Program-made: the position numbers and the translations under genes
Assembly: GCF_000272105.2 (NCBI RefSeq)
Contig: NZ_AJZD02000077.1
Coordinates: 1-64,000, forward strand
DNA from: Vibrio splendidus 12E03
GTDB lineage: Bacteria > Pseudomonadota > Gammaproteobacteria > Enterobacterales > Vibrionaceae
Length of the DNA stretch: 64,000 nucleotides
Direction of reading: 5' to 3'
Shown: positions 46,428-54,827 of the stretch, piece by piece
Layout of the letters: every line of letters begins with the position of its first letter
How positions within the stretch are numbered: the stretch's first letter is position 1
Notes under the pieces: model-generated
The model's input: only the letters and a program-made list of their open reading frames with translations
Told to the model about the DNA's origin: nothing
The model's database searches: none

Positions 46428-48356
46428 ATGCCAATTATTACTCTTCCTGACGGTAGTCAGCGTCAATTTGACAACCCTGTATCAACTCTAGATGTTGCCC
46501 TATCAATCGGTCCTGGTCTTGCGAAAGCAACCATTGCTGGTCGTGTAGATGGCGAGCGTGTTGATGCTTGTGATCTTATCGAAAACGATGCAAGCCTAGA
46601 AATCATCACAGCTAAAGATGAAGTTGATGGTCTTGAGATCGTTCGTCACTCTTGTGCTCACCTTTTAGGCCACGCGGTTAAGCAGCTTTTTCCAGAAGCG
46701 AAAATGGCGATCGGTCCTACTATCGATAACGGTTTCTACTACGATATCGACCTTGAGCATTCTCTAACGCAAGAAGATCTAGAAAAGATCGAAAAGCGTA
46801 TGAAAGAGCTAGCGAAGACCAAGTACCAGGTTGTTAAGAAGAAAGTTAGCTGGCAGGAAGCGCGCGACGCATTCGAAGCTCGCGGCGAGACTTACAAGAT
46901 TGAAATCTTGGACGAGAACGTTTCTAAAGACGATCGTCCAGGCCTGTACCATCACGAAGAATACATCGATATGTGTCGTGGTCCACACGTACCTAACATG
47001 AGCTTCTGCCAGCACTTCACTCTACTTAACGTAGCGGGTGCTTACTGGCGTGGTAACAGTGACAACAAGATGCTTCAACGTATCTACGGCACTGCATTCC
47101 ACGACAAGAAGGCGCTTAAAGCTCACCTTGTGCGCCTAGAAGAAGCGGCTAAACGTGACCACCGTAAAATCGGTAAAGCGCTTGACCTATTCCACATGCA
47201 GCAAGAAGCACCAGGCATGGTGTTCTGGCACCACAACGGTTGGACTATCTTCCGTGAGCTAGAAGTATTTATTCGTCAGAAGCTGACAGAGTACGATTAC
47301 CAAGAAGTTAAAGGCCCATTAATGATGGACCGTGTTCTTTGGGAACGCTCTGGTCACTGGGATAAGTATGCTGAAGCAATGTTCACAACCTCTTCTGAGA
47401 ACCGTGAATACGCTATCAAGCCAATGAACTGTCCTGGTCACGTTCAAATCTTCAACCAAGGCCTGAAATCTTACCGTGATCTGCCGCTACGTATGGCTGA
47501 GTTCGGCTCATGTCACCGTAACGAGCCGTCTGGCGCACTTCACGGCATTATGCGTGTTCGTGGTTTTACTCAAGATGATGCACACGTATTCTGTACTGAA
47601 GACCAAGTTCAACAAGAAGTTAAAGCTTGTATTGAAATGGTTTACGATACTTACACAACTTTCGGCTTCGAAAGCATTGTTGTTAAGCTATCTACTCGTC
47701 CAGAACAGCGTGTAGGTTCAGACGAAATGTGGGACCGTGCAGAGGCTGACCTTAAGCAAGCGCTAGAGGCAATGGACATTGCATACGAGATTCAAGAAGG
47801 CGAGGGTGCGTTCTACGGACCTAAGATTGAATTTACTTTGCATGATTGTTTGGACCGCGCTTGGCAATGTGGTACAGTGCAGCTCGATTTTGCATTACCA
47901 GAACGTTTAGGTGCTACTTACGTAGGTGAAGATAACGAGCGTCACACGCCAGTTATGATCCACCGCGCGATTTTAGGTTCACTAGAACGCTTCATCGGTA
48001 TTCTTATTGAAGAATACGCTGGCTTCTTCCCAACGTGGTTGGCGCCAGAACAAGCAGTTGTAATGGGCATTACAGACAAACAGTCTGAATATGTACAAGA
48101 AATTACGAAAAAACTGCAAAAAAGTGGATTTAGAGTCAAAGCAGACTTGAGAAATGAGAAGATTGGCTTTAAAATCCGCGAACATACTTTGAAACGTGTA
48201 CCGTTCATGCTTGTGTGTGGTGACCAAGAAATGGAAGCCGGCGAAATTGCAGTACGTACACGTAAAGGTAAGGACCTTGGCAAATTTAAAGTGGATGACT
48301 TTATTTCATACATCCAAGCCGAGGTTTCAAGCCGTAAGCTCAATCTGGAGGAATAG
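46428..48356 (+). CDS. thrS: Threonyl-tRNA synthetase
   Basis: ThrRS (642 aa, same length as in E. coli) charges tRNA-Thr. It has the TGS domain (1-62), the editing domain with [13 protein letters not shown] and the CRGPHVP block, the class II core ([10 protein letters not shown] with the zinc Cys, [27 protein letters not shown] given only as location near 365-390, and the motif 3 Arg in IHRAILGS), and the C-terminal anticodon-binding domain (from about 535). The start ATG 46428 is preceded by AAAGGAC. It heads the classic thrS-infC-rpmI-rplT cluster, and its leader carries a tRNA-like operator. Confidence 0.99.
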   Translation: MPIITLPDGSQRQFDNPVSTLDVALSIGPGLAKATIAGRVDGERVDACDLIENDASLEIITAKDEVDGLEIVRHSCAHLLGHAVKQLFPEAKMAIGPTIDNGFYYDIDLEHSLTQEDLEKIEKRMKELAKTKYQVVKKKVSWQEARDAFEARGETYKIEILDENVSKDDRPGLYHHEEYIDMCRGPHVPNMSFCQHFTLLNVAGAYWRGNSDNKMLQRIYGTAFHDKKALKAHLVRLEEAAKRDHRKIGKALDLFHMQQEAPGMVFWHHNGWTIFRELEVFIRQKLTEYDYQEVKGPLMMDRVLWERSGHWDKYAEAMFTTSSENREYAIKPMNCPGHVQIFNQGLKSYRDLPLRMAEFGSCHRNEPSGALHGIMRVRGFTQDDAHVFCTEDQVQQEVKACIEMVYDTYTTFGFESIVVKLSTRPEQRVGSDEMWDRAEADLKQALEAMDIAYEIQEGEGAFYGPKIEFTLHDCLDRAWQCGTVQLDFALPERLGATYVGEDNERHTPVMIHRAILGSLERFIGILIEEYAGFFPTWLAPEQAVVMGITDKQSEYVQEITKKLQKSGFRVKADLRNEKIGFKIREHTLKRVPFMLVCGDQEMEAGEIAVRTRKGKDLGKFKVDDFISYIQAEVSSRKLNLEE

Positions 48357-48358
48357 CT

Positions 48359-48910
48359 ATTAAAGGCGGAAGACGTGGCCAACAACCGGCCAAACAAAAC
48401 CAGCACCGTTTAAACGGTGACATTCGTGGCGTTCGTGAAGTGCGTCTAACTGGCGCAGACGGCGAAGCTGTTGGTGTAGTATCAATCGCTGAAGCGATGG
48501 AAGCTGCAAATGAAGCTGGTATGGATCTTGTAGAGATCAGCCCTAACGCCGAGCCGCCAGTTTGTCGTGTGATGGACTACGGTAAGTTCCTCTTCGAGAA
48601 GAGCAAAGCTGCGAAAGAGCAGAAGAAGAAGCAAAAGCAGGTTCAGATCAAGGAAATTAAATTCCGACCTGGAACTGATATTGGAGACTATCAGGTAAAA
48701 CTACGCAACCTGACTGGTTTCCTAGAAGACGGCAACAAAGTGAAGGTAACAATTCGCTTCCGTGGCCGCGAAATGGCTCACCAAGAAATCGGTGTTGACG
48801 TTCTTAATCGTTTGAAAGCGGATACTGAAGAATTTGCAGTAGTCGAATCTTTCCCAACGAGAATTGAAGGTCGCCAGATGATCATGGTGTTGGCCCCTAA
48901 AAAGAAGTAA
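48359..48910 (+). CDS. infC: Translation initiation factor IF-3 with ATT start
   Basis: IF-3 (183 aa) binds the 30S subunit and proofreads start-codon choice. The gene begins with ATT two bases after the thrS stop: ATTAAAGGCGGAAGACGTGG gives the known N-terminus (M/I)KGGRRG, and GGAG of the thrS end serves as ribosome binding site. A search for usual starts would miss its first 27 codons. The rare start is the base of autoregulation: IF-3 discriminates against AUU, so excess IF-3 lowers its own synthesis. The N-domain ends near residue 80 and the C-domain ([13 protein letters not shown] onward) contacts 16S rRNA. Confidence 0.98.
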   Translation: MKGGRRGQQPAKQNQHRLNGDIRGVREVRLTGADGEAVGVVSIAEAMEAANEAGMDLVEISPNAEPPVCRVMDYGKFLFEKSKAAKEQKKKQKQVQIKEIKFRPGTDIGDYQVKLRNLTGFLEDGNKVKVTIRFRGREMAHQEIGVDVLNRLKADTEEFAVVESFPTRIEGRQMIMVLAPKKK

Positions 48911-48932
48911 TTAACGGCTTTGCAAGTAATTG

Positions 48933-48963
48933 AACCCTGCAGCCTCAGGTTGCGGGGTTTTAT
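48933..48963 (+). terminator. Hairpin with T-run between infC and rpmI
   Basis: AACCCTGCA pairs with TGCGGGGTT (one G-T) and is followed by TTTTATT. It may end infC transcripts or act as an attenuator. In this operon L20 also represses rpmI-rplT by binding the leader. Confidence 0.7.
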
Positions 48964-49014
48964 TCGCCCTAATTACTATGTTATTAACAACTCAACAATG
49001 CGGAGTTATTCATC

Positions 49015-49209
49015 ATGCCTAAGATGAAAACCAACAAAGGTGCTGCTAAGCGTTTCCAGAAAACTGCTGGTGGTATTAAGTTTAAGCACGCTGGTAAACG
49101 TCACATCCTGACTAAGCGTACTACTAAGAACAAGCGTCAGCTACGTCCGAACTCGATCCTTCCTAAATGTGAAGTTGCTCAAGTTCTACGTATGATGCCA
49201 TACGCTTAA
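49015..49209 (+). CDS. rpmI: 50S ribosomal protein L35
   Basis: L35 (64 aa) is a small basic protein of the large subunit. [14 protein letters not shown] and the basic middle [18 protein letters not shown] are diagnostic, and the length is that of the family. CGGAG lies upstream of the ATG. It is followed 42 bases later by rplT, with which it is translationally linked; L20 represses both in enterobacteria. Confidence 0.99.
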   Translation: MPKMKTNKGAAKRFQKTAGGIKFKHAGKRHILTKRTTKNKRQLRPNSILPKCEVAQVLRMMPYA

Positions 49210-49251
49210 TTCTTTTTAGTTTATAAATTCGTTTAGTTTAGGAGAAGCATA

Positions 49252-49605
49252 ATGCCTCGCGTAAAACGTGGTGTACAAGCTCGTGCACGTCATAAGAAAG
49301 TTCTAAAACAAGCTAAAGGTTACTACGGAGCACGTTCACGTGTTTACCGCGTAGCTTTCCAAGCAGTTACCAAAGCTGGTCAATACGCTTACCGTGACCG
49401 TCGCAACAAGAAACGTCAATTCCGTCAACTTTGGATTGCACGTATCAACGCGGCATCTCGTCAAAATGGTCTATCTTACAGCCGTTTCATTAATGGCCTT
49501 AAGAAAGCATCTATCGAGATCGACCGTAAGATTCTTGCTGACATCGCAGTATTCGACAAAGCAGCATTTGCTGTTCTAGTTGAAAAAGCGAAAGCATCTC
49601 TATAA
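49252..49605 (+). CDS. rplT: 50S ribosomal protein L20
   Basis: L20 (117 aa) is an early assembly protein of the large subunit and the autogenous repressor of rpmI-rpl[19 protein letters not shown], then [10 protein letters not shown] and [13 protein letters not shown] are the family blocks. TAGGAGAAGC lies just before the ATG. The operon ends at the UUCG-type terminator at 49631-49658. Confidence 0.99.
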   Translation: MPRVKRGVQARARHKKVLKQAKGYYGARSRVYRVAFQAVTKAGQYAYRDRRNKKRQFRQLWIARINAASRQNGLSYSRFINGLKKASIEIDRKILADIAVFDKAAFAVLVEKAKASL

Positions 49606-49630
49606 TTTAGAGTTAGCTTAAAGGTTTAAG

Positions 49631-49658
49631 AAAAGGAGAACTTCGGTTCTCCTTTTTT
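49631..49658 (+). terminator. Terminator of the thrS-infC-rpmI-rplT cluster
   Basis: AAAAGGAGAAC folds on GTTCTCCTTTT with a TTCG tetraloop, followed by TT; a very stable form. Confidence 0.92.
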
Positions 49659-49815
49659 ATTGCCTGTAATTTGGCTTTTAAAGATTCCCAACTCCTTCCT
49701 TCGTCAGTCTTGGGAATGACGAGATGAACTTCCGCATCTAATTTTTATTCGCTTGAACAAGCATTCTGGTATATAAACATCTACCTAACCTTTAAATGTT
49801 AAGCGACCGAGATAA

Positions 49816-50130
49816 ATGACCGCACCTACCACTATGACGTTCTTCGAACGTTTTGAAACTGACATCCTTTCTGGCAAAAAAACCATTACCATTCGCGATG
49901 AATCTGAGCGCAATTACCAACCTGGTAGCGTTGTAGAAGTATCAACGTTAGAAGAGGGGCGTGTATTCTGTAATCTTAAAATCATCAGCGTAGAACCAAT
50001 CCTGTTTGATGACTTAGGTGAGTTCCATGCTCAGCAAGAGAACATGACGCTGCAAGTACTGAAAGACGTGATTCAAGATATCTACCCGGGTATCTCTCAG
50101 CTGTATGTGGTTTCTTACGAGCTTGTGTAG
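49816..50130 (+). CDS. yqfB: N4-acetylcytidine amidohydrolase, ASCH domain (YqfB)
   Basis: The 104-aa protein follows E. coli YqfB (103 aa), which deacetylates N4-acetylcytidine and related acylated cytosines. The ASCH-fold blocks are TFFERFETDILSGKKTITIRDES, in which the catalytic Lys and Thr lie, and HAQQENMTLQVLKDVIQDIYPG, with the Glu. The strong match along the whole length supports the symbol. It is probably monocistronic; a hypothetical gene follows 68 bases later on the same strand. Confidence 0.94.
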   Translation: MTAPTTMTFFERFETDILSGKKTITIRDESERNYQPGSVVEVSTLEEGRVFCNLKIISVEPILFDDLGEFHAQQENMTLQVLKDVIQDIYPGISQLYVVSYELV

Positions 50131-50198
50131 TCCGCTTTAAATAGAATTTGTTGATCAATACAGCGTCTAACGCAGAGCAATGAGAAAGGGAAGTCACA

Positions 50199-50648
50199 AT
50201 GAGTGAATTACAGAATGGTGCAGCTCAGCAAATTTTTCTCCAACTTTATTGTCGTGAGCAAAATGAGCAGCCGTTAATCTCTAGAACTGATCTCGACATT
50301 GCTCTTTATGATAGCGAAGGCTTTCTAGCGTGGCGTGATACAAAGCGTGACTTCATTGTCAGTGATATCGAGAATCGAGTTTGGGTGAAGAGTTGCCCCG
50401 GCGGTTACATCACTGAAGTACACTTCAATGCTGACGGTTCTCTGATTGAATATCGTTTGTTCGATCGATTTGAAACAACAGGGCAGTGGCAACTAAAAGA
50501 TGGGTTGTTACACGTCGAGATTTTGAAGGGCGAGAATCGCTACCAGTTTACTGTTGTGGCTCGTGCTGATCTCAATATTCACTCTGCGGTGGAATATAAA
50601 AATGGTGAGCTGCATTCGTATCTGAAATTGGTGCAGGCTGAGCGTTAA
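50199..50648 (+). CDS. Hypothetical protein, 149 aa
   Basis: I recognise no family. The soluble product alternates short strands (QIFLQLYCRE, DIALYDSEGFLAWRD, VWVKSCPGGYITEVHFN, LIEYRLFDRF) and would form a beta-rich domain; no signal peptide or metal motif is present. GGGAAG precedes the ATG by 6 bases. It may be transcribed with yqfB. A hairpin terminator follows at 50705-50726. Confidence 0.78.
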   Translation: MSELQNGAAQQIFLQLYCREQNEQPLISRTDLDIALYDSEGFLAWRDTKRDFIVSDIENRVWVKSCPGGYITEVHFNADGSLIEYRLFDRFETTGQWQLKDGLLHVEILKGENRYQFTVVARADLNIHSAVEYKNGELHSYLKLVQAER

Positions 50649-50704
50649 TCCCTTTTAGCCGACCTTGCTTGTCCATTAGAATAAGTGATATTCCAAGAAT
50701 AAAA

Positions 50705-50726
50705 AAGCCAACAGTGATGTTGGCTT
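50705..50726. terminator. Bidirectional terminator
   Basis: AAGCCAAC and GTTGGCTT form an 8-bp stem with A and T runs on both sides, between the convergent 149-aa gene and the LRR kinase gene. Confidence 0.85.
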
Positions 50727-50789
50727 TGTTGTTTTCAATTCGACCGATTACTTCCAATCAACACGCCATTAAGCTATTCAGTTAAGCCA

Positions 50790-52028
50790 TTAAGCTTTGA
50801 AGTTCGCTAGTTGACTATAAAGCTCGCTGTCTTGATCTTGCTTTGCACAAACCGTCAGTAGGTCTTCAATAAAGTACTTCAATGCACGTGCTTCAATTCG
50901 GCGAATGCCTTGCTGTTGCTCTTCAGTTAGGTAGTCGTAGATAGTTGCCGCTCCAAAGTCGCCAAAGATCATCTGACCTTGCTCATTCACTAAAGTGTTG
51001 TGTGCGTATAGATCACCATGACAAACTTTGTTGGCATGAAGGTGTTCAAACACATCAATCATCTGTTCGGTAATGCTATTGATCTGAGAAATTGAAAGCT
51101 TAAAGCCTTCGTTGAATGTATCACGAGTGCAGCTTTCAAGAGTAGGGGGCAAACCTAGGTTGTAGAAGTTGCTCGGGATAAGCTCCATCACCAATGCTAG
51201 GTAGTTCTCTTCATCAACTTGGGCGATAGACTTCACTAGGTTGTTATGATGACCAGCTTGAAGACACGCTTCCAGTTCATCATGTGGGTAACCGTCGCTT
51301 GTCACTTCGCCTTTGAATACTTTAACCGCCACTTCCTGAGGGAAATCAAAATCACTGTTTAACCAATTTGCATGAGAAATCACGCCTGATGCACCTTGGC
51401 CAAGCACTTGATTCAATGAGTAACATTGAGAACTCACAGCTGGCACGCTATCTAAGCTGCTAGGGTGTTTGCAAAACGGATTCCCCGCAAAGGCTAACCA
51501 AGCAAGCTTTGGTAGTTTAATAAGGAACTCTGGGAATTCAGTCAGTTGGTTTGCAGACAACCGAACCAGTCCGAGGTTAGATAGCTTTTCCATGCTCTCA
51601 GGTAAAGCACGAAGCTGGTTGCCTGCGAGTGCCAGTTTTTGCAGTCGTGGTCTTTCACCTAGTGAGTTAGGCAGAACTTCGATGGCATTGTCGGTCAGAA
51701 TTAACCAGCGCAATTGTGCGGGTAGGGACTCTTCACTCACTGTTTTGATTTGGTTGGTCTTAAATCCAACCATTTCAAGCTTAGGAAGCAAACCAAGAAC
51801 ATCAGGAAGGTGTGTAAATAGGTTATTCGACGCAAAGATAATACGCAGGTTAGTCAGCTGTGTTAACTCTTGTGGAAGATCCGACAGCTGATTTCCTGAA
51901 AGGTCCAGAATCTCTAGTGAATCGGCGAGTTCTAAGATCTCTAATGGAAATTCGGTGAGACCTTCTGACAGTTTTAAGCGCTTAATACCTTTTAGTTGCC
52001 CTGATTTTAATTGTTCTAGAGTATGCAA
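50790..52028 (-). CDS. Leucine-rich-repeat protein kinase
   Basis: The 412-aa protein has about seven LRR units (residues 17-190; L-x2-L-x-L-x2-N-x-L pattern such as LEILDLSGNQLSDLP) joined to a Hanks-type kinase domain (about 210-400). Kinase motifs are the Gly loop LGQGASGV, the Lys of VAVK (K236), HGDLYAHN (H337) and DFG (D357). HGD stands for the usual HRD, so this is a non-RD kinase like several plant receptor kinases. The start is a TTG at 52028 with AAGG 7 bases upstream. No membrane segment or secretion signal is seen. The target is unknown. Confidence 0.92.
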   Translation of the reverse strand: MHTLEQLKSGQLKGIKRLKLSEGLTEFPLEILELADSLEILDLSGNQLSDLPQELTQLTNLRIIFASNNLFTHLPDVLGLLPKLEMVGFKTNQIKTVSEESLPAQLRWLILTDNAIEVLPNSLGERPRLQKLALAGNQLRALPESMEKLSNLGLVRLSANQLTEFPEFLIKLPKLAWLAFAGNPFCKHPSSLDSVPAVSSQCYSLNQVLGQGASGVISHANWLNSDFDFPQEVAVKVFKGEVTSDGYPHDELEACLQAGHHNNLVKSIAQVDEENYLALVMELIPSNFYNLGLPPTLESCTRDTFNEGFKLSISQINSITEQMIDVFEHLHANKVCHGDLYAHNTLVNEQGQMIFGDFGAATIYDYLTEEQQQGIRRIEARALKYFIEDLLTVCAKQDQDSELYSQLANFKA

Positions 52029-52142
52029 ACCTTAGCCTTATGAGTAGATGTTCGAGGCGCGTAGTGTACTTGTCTCAATCGAGAAAGGCGAGCACCGGAA
52101 CGACGCTCGCCTAACTAAGCTTATTGAATGAATTGACGAAGT

Positions 52143-53717
52143 TTAAAGTTGTATGTGATTTTGGCTTACGCCGACCTCCTCTATAAAATCAGCATCATGA
52201 CTGACTAAGATGAACGCGCCTTGATATTCACGCAAAGCCGACGCCAATATTTGCTTTGAGTCGATGTCTAGGTGATTGTCTGGTTCATCGAGCAGCAGTA
52301 ATGGCGAATCCTGTTTATGGCTGACGATCAACATCGCCAGTTTCATTTTCTCTCCACCGCTTAGGTGAGCTACTTTGCGGTAGACGGAGTCTCGCCTAAA
52401 TCCAATACCAGCTAACAAGGTTCGAGCGTCACTTTCCGTCATGCTACAGCTATGTGCCATCAGGCTATCGAACATGGTGTTATGGGTGTCCAACAAACCA
52501 AAGTGTTGATCAAGGTACACCGTAGATCCTAAGCGTTTGATGGTGCCAGTGTAGTTCGAGTGCTCGTTGTGAATCGCTTTCAACAGTGTCGACTTACCAC
52601 AACCGTTTGCACCGGTTAGATAACAGCGTTCACCTTGTGACAGAGAAAAGTGGATAGTAGTACCAGCCCCATACTCAAGTCGGCAATCTTCAACTGTTAA
52701 TAGCGCGTTCTTCTTCTTGCTATTACTCTGCTGTAGATACAAGGCCTGAGGTTTCAGTTGCTCTTGCTGTTCTTTAAGAAACTGAAGCTTATCTTGATTT
52801 TGCTCCTTTAAGTTATTTTGACTAATGGCTGATGCTCCTTGCGTTCGTCCGGCTTTATCTTTCATCGCATCCAATAATATCTTGGGTTGGCTGCCTGACT
52901 TTCGCAGTAGGTTTCCTTGCGCCTCTCGCTGTTGTGCTTTTTCTCTATTGGCTTGAGCTTGGCGTTCAAGTCGTCTCTTTTCGGATTGGTGATGCGTAAT
53001 CTGCTTGTCCAATGCTTCATTTTGGCTCGACATTTGTTTGAAGTAGTCATCGTAGTTTCCTTTATAGAAACGTAACCCCAAACTGTGGAGGTGGTAGATC
53101 CCTTCCATGTGCCTCAACAGGTTTCGGTCATGGCTAACCATCAGTATTTTGCCTTCAAATTGTTGGCACTGTTCTATTAACCAGCTACGCCCGTCATTGT
53201 CTAAATGATTCGACGGCTCATCGAGGATCAGTATGTCGTTATTTGATACGAATAGCCGATGAAGCTGTAACAGGGCAAGTTGCCCACCACTCAAAGAGCA
53301 ACAAAGCGTGTTCAAATCACTAGTGATTTTGAGTGTACCTAGCAACTGCTGGGTACGTGTCTCTAAATCCCAATCATCTCCAACGATATTGAAGTGCTGC
53401 AGTTCGCAGCTACCTTGCTCTATCGCTTTTAATGCATCTAACTTTTCGGTGAGCCCTAAGAAGTCAGCGATGGTGGTGGCGAAATCCAGTAGCGTTGATG
53501 GCAACTGAGAGTAAAAGCCGATCGAACCTTGGCGCGAAATACTGCCTGTTGTGGGCTGTTTTTGCCCGATCAGTAACGAAAGAAGTAGTGACTTTCCAGC
53601 CCCATTCCTTCCGACTAGGCCGGTGAGGCGAGTGCTCAAATTAAAGGTGATGTCTTTGAATAACCACTCACCAGTATCGAGCTGGAATGAGAGATTGTTG
53701 GCTAATATAGTAGGCAT
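52143..53717 (-). CDS. ABC-F family ATPase
   Basis: This 524-aa protein has two ABC ATPase domains and no membrane segments: Walker A GRNGAGKS and GANGCGKS, signatures LSGGQ and LSGGEK, Walker B ILILDEPSNHLD and LLLLDEPDNHLD, and a long charged linker (about residues 230-300) between them. That is the ABC-F form, which acts on the ribosome in translation control or antibiotic protection. It is shorter than Uup and differs from EttA, so the exact subgroup is open. The start has AAAGGGAGG 7 bases upstream, and that site can pair with a complementary stretch just before it (53746-53760). Confidence 0.93.
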   Translation of the reverse strand: MPTILANNLSFQLDTGEWLFKDITFNLSTRLTGLVGRNGAGKSLLLSLLIGQKQPTTGSISRQGSIGFYSQLPSTLLDFATTIADFLGLTEKLDALKAIEQGSCELQHFNIVGDDWDLETRTQQLLGTLKITSDLNTLCCSLSGGQLALLQLHRLFVSNNDILILDEPSNHLDNDGRSWLIEQCQQFEGKILMVSHDRNLLRHMEGIYHLHSLGLRFYKGNYDDYFKQMSSQNEALDKQITHHQSEKRRLERQAQANREKAQQREAQGNLLRKSGSQPKILLDAMKDKAGRTQGASAISQNNLKEQNQDKLQFLKEQQEQLKPQALYLQQSNSKKKNALLTVEDCRLEYGAGTTIHFSLSQGERCYLTGANGCGKSTLLKAIHNEHSNYTGTIKRLGSTVYLDQHFGLLDTHNTMFDSLMAHSCSMTESDARTLLAGIGFRRDSVYRKVAHLSGGEKMKLAMLIVSHKQDSPLLLLDEPDNHLDIDSKQILASALREYQGAFILVSHDADFIEEVGVSQNHIQL

Positions 53718-53723
53718 AAAAAT

Positions 53724-53760
53724 ACCTCCCTTTACGTGTAAACGAGTAAAAGGGGTGAGG
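53724..53760 (-). promoter_or_regulatory. Hairpin that can sequester the ABC-F ribosome binding site
   Basis: On the minus strand CCTCACCCCTTTTAC can pair with GTAAAGGGAGG, which contains the ribosome binding site of the ABC-F gene; the stem has one bulged base and about ten pairs. A perfect 8-bp inverted repeat (53773-53794, TAGACTCC with GGAGTCTA) lies just upstream and encloses the micro-ORF ATG TTG GAG TCT ATG TAG. Together they look like a translational attenuator. Confidence 0.55.
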
Positions 53761-53813
53761 CGCTTTTCTACATAGACTCCAACATAGGAGTCTAAGAATA
53801 GATCGCCAAGACG

Positions 53814-53987
53814 TTACTTAGGTAGATGACCAATCAAAGATAGAAAAGCTGCGCTGAGATAATTTCTGTCTTTGAGGTACAGTTCTGCAAGATACATGTT
53901 GTCAAAATACGGATCTTTAAGAACTTGATTTGTCGCGAAAATAGATGACGAAGTAACGCCCACTAACCCCGAGTGTCCAAATGATTT
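53814..53987 (-). pseudogene. Protein-like open frame without start, possible gene remnant
   Basis: The minus-strand frame is open for 57 codons between two stops and reads like a protein end (HSGLVGVTSSSIFA, then YLAELYLKDRNYLSAAFLSL). It has no ATG near its beginning and no ribosome binding site; the first ATG (53896) would give a 27-aa peptide. It could be the remnant of a gene lost upstream of the ABC-F gene, or a leader ORF. I do not recognise a family. Confidence 0.3.
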
Positions 53988-54189
53988 TTATAAAAATAAA
54001 TCGGATGTCAGGATGTTAGTACTTCATTATGGCGTTATTCTCTTTTGAAATGATGGTGGGATGTTACTGAAAGAGAGTGCTTAAAGTCAATATGGTGATG
54101 TGATTAAAATGTATCCAAATAATTAAAGCGCCTGTGTGGCGCTTTAGTGATCATTATTGGAGGTAAGTTGAGTCTAGAACTTATATCTT

Positions 54190-54229
54190 TGGGTTTAGAG
54201 TTTAGAGTTTAGAGCTTAGAGCTTAGAGC
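54190..54229. repeat. Heptanucleotide tandem repeat, units TTTAGAG and CTTAGAG
   Basis: Three copies of TTTAGAG run into two or more copies of CTTAGAG, then degenerate, ending 20 bases past the tetR-type stop codon. It is the third heptamer array of the window. Confidence 0.88.
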
Positions 54230-54248
54230 CTTGGGCTTAAAGCTAAAG

Positions 54249-54827
54249 CTACTTGTTTTGCCCACCAACGGCGCGCCAACACATATCAAAGCTATCGTTG
54301 ATGTACTTCGATGTTTGCTCTGGTGGAGACTCGCTTTGTTCAATCAGCCAGTTTGCACAAATCAGAAAGTGGCTATGGATGAAGTGCCTCACAAGGTTAA
54401 TGTCTAACACCATTAATTCCCCATCCTCTTGCCCTTTCAAAATGATCTCGTCTAACGATGCGAACATCTGTGAAACAATCATTTCTCGAGTTTGAGTCGT
54501 TGGGTCGAAATGAACATTGGTGAAGAACTTCATCGCAACTGGATTCTCTAATGCCCACTCAATCCCTGAGAACCACATGAACTTAAAGGCTTGGTAGCGA
54601 TCTTCTACTGCCACATCAGTGTGCGGTTGAAGGGTCGAGAATAGCTCTAACTTCAGCTCGCGAAACAGTTCATCAATCAATAGAGATTTGTTTTCGAAGT
54701 GGTGGAACAGCGTCGCTTTCGCCACACCAGCTGTTTTCGCTATTTGTCCAGTAGATGTGCCCTCTAGCCCCTGTTGAGAGAATAGCAAGAGTGCAGCATC
54801 TAGGATTTTTTGTCTTTTGGTGATCAT
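54249..54827 (-). CDS. TetR/AcrR family repressor
   Basis: The 192-aa protein has the TetR helix-turn-helix at its N-terminus (residues 5-50; TSTGQIAKTAGVAKATLFHHFENK as location) and an all-helical effector domain. Its ATG overlaps the TGA of the aldehyde dehydrogenase gene by 4 bases, so it is made with that enzyme and probably controls it through the palindrome at 56283-56300. The inducer may be an aldehyde or its precursor; that is inference from the operon. Confidence 0.92.
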   Translation of the reverse strand: MITKRQKILDAALLLFSQQGLEGTSTGQIAKTAGVAKATLFHHFENKSLLIDELFRELKLELFSTLQPHTDVAVEDRYQAFKFMWFSGIEWALENPVAMKFFTNVHFDPTTQTREMIVSQMFASLDEIILKGQEDGELMVLDINLVRHFIHSHFLICANWLIEQSESPPEQTSKYINDSFDMCWRAVGGQNK

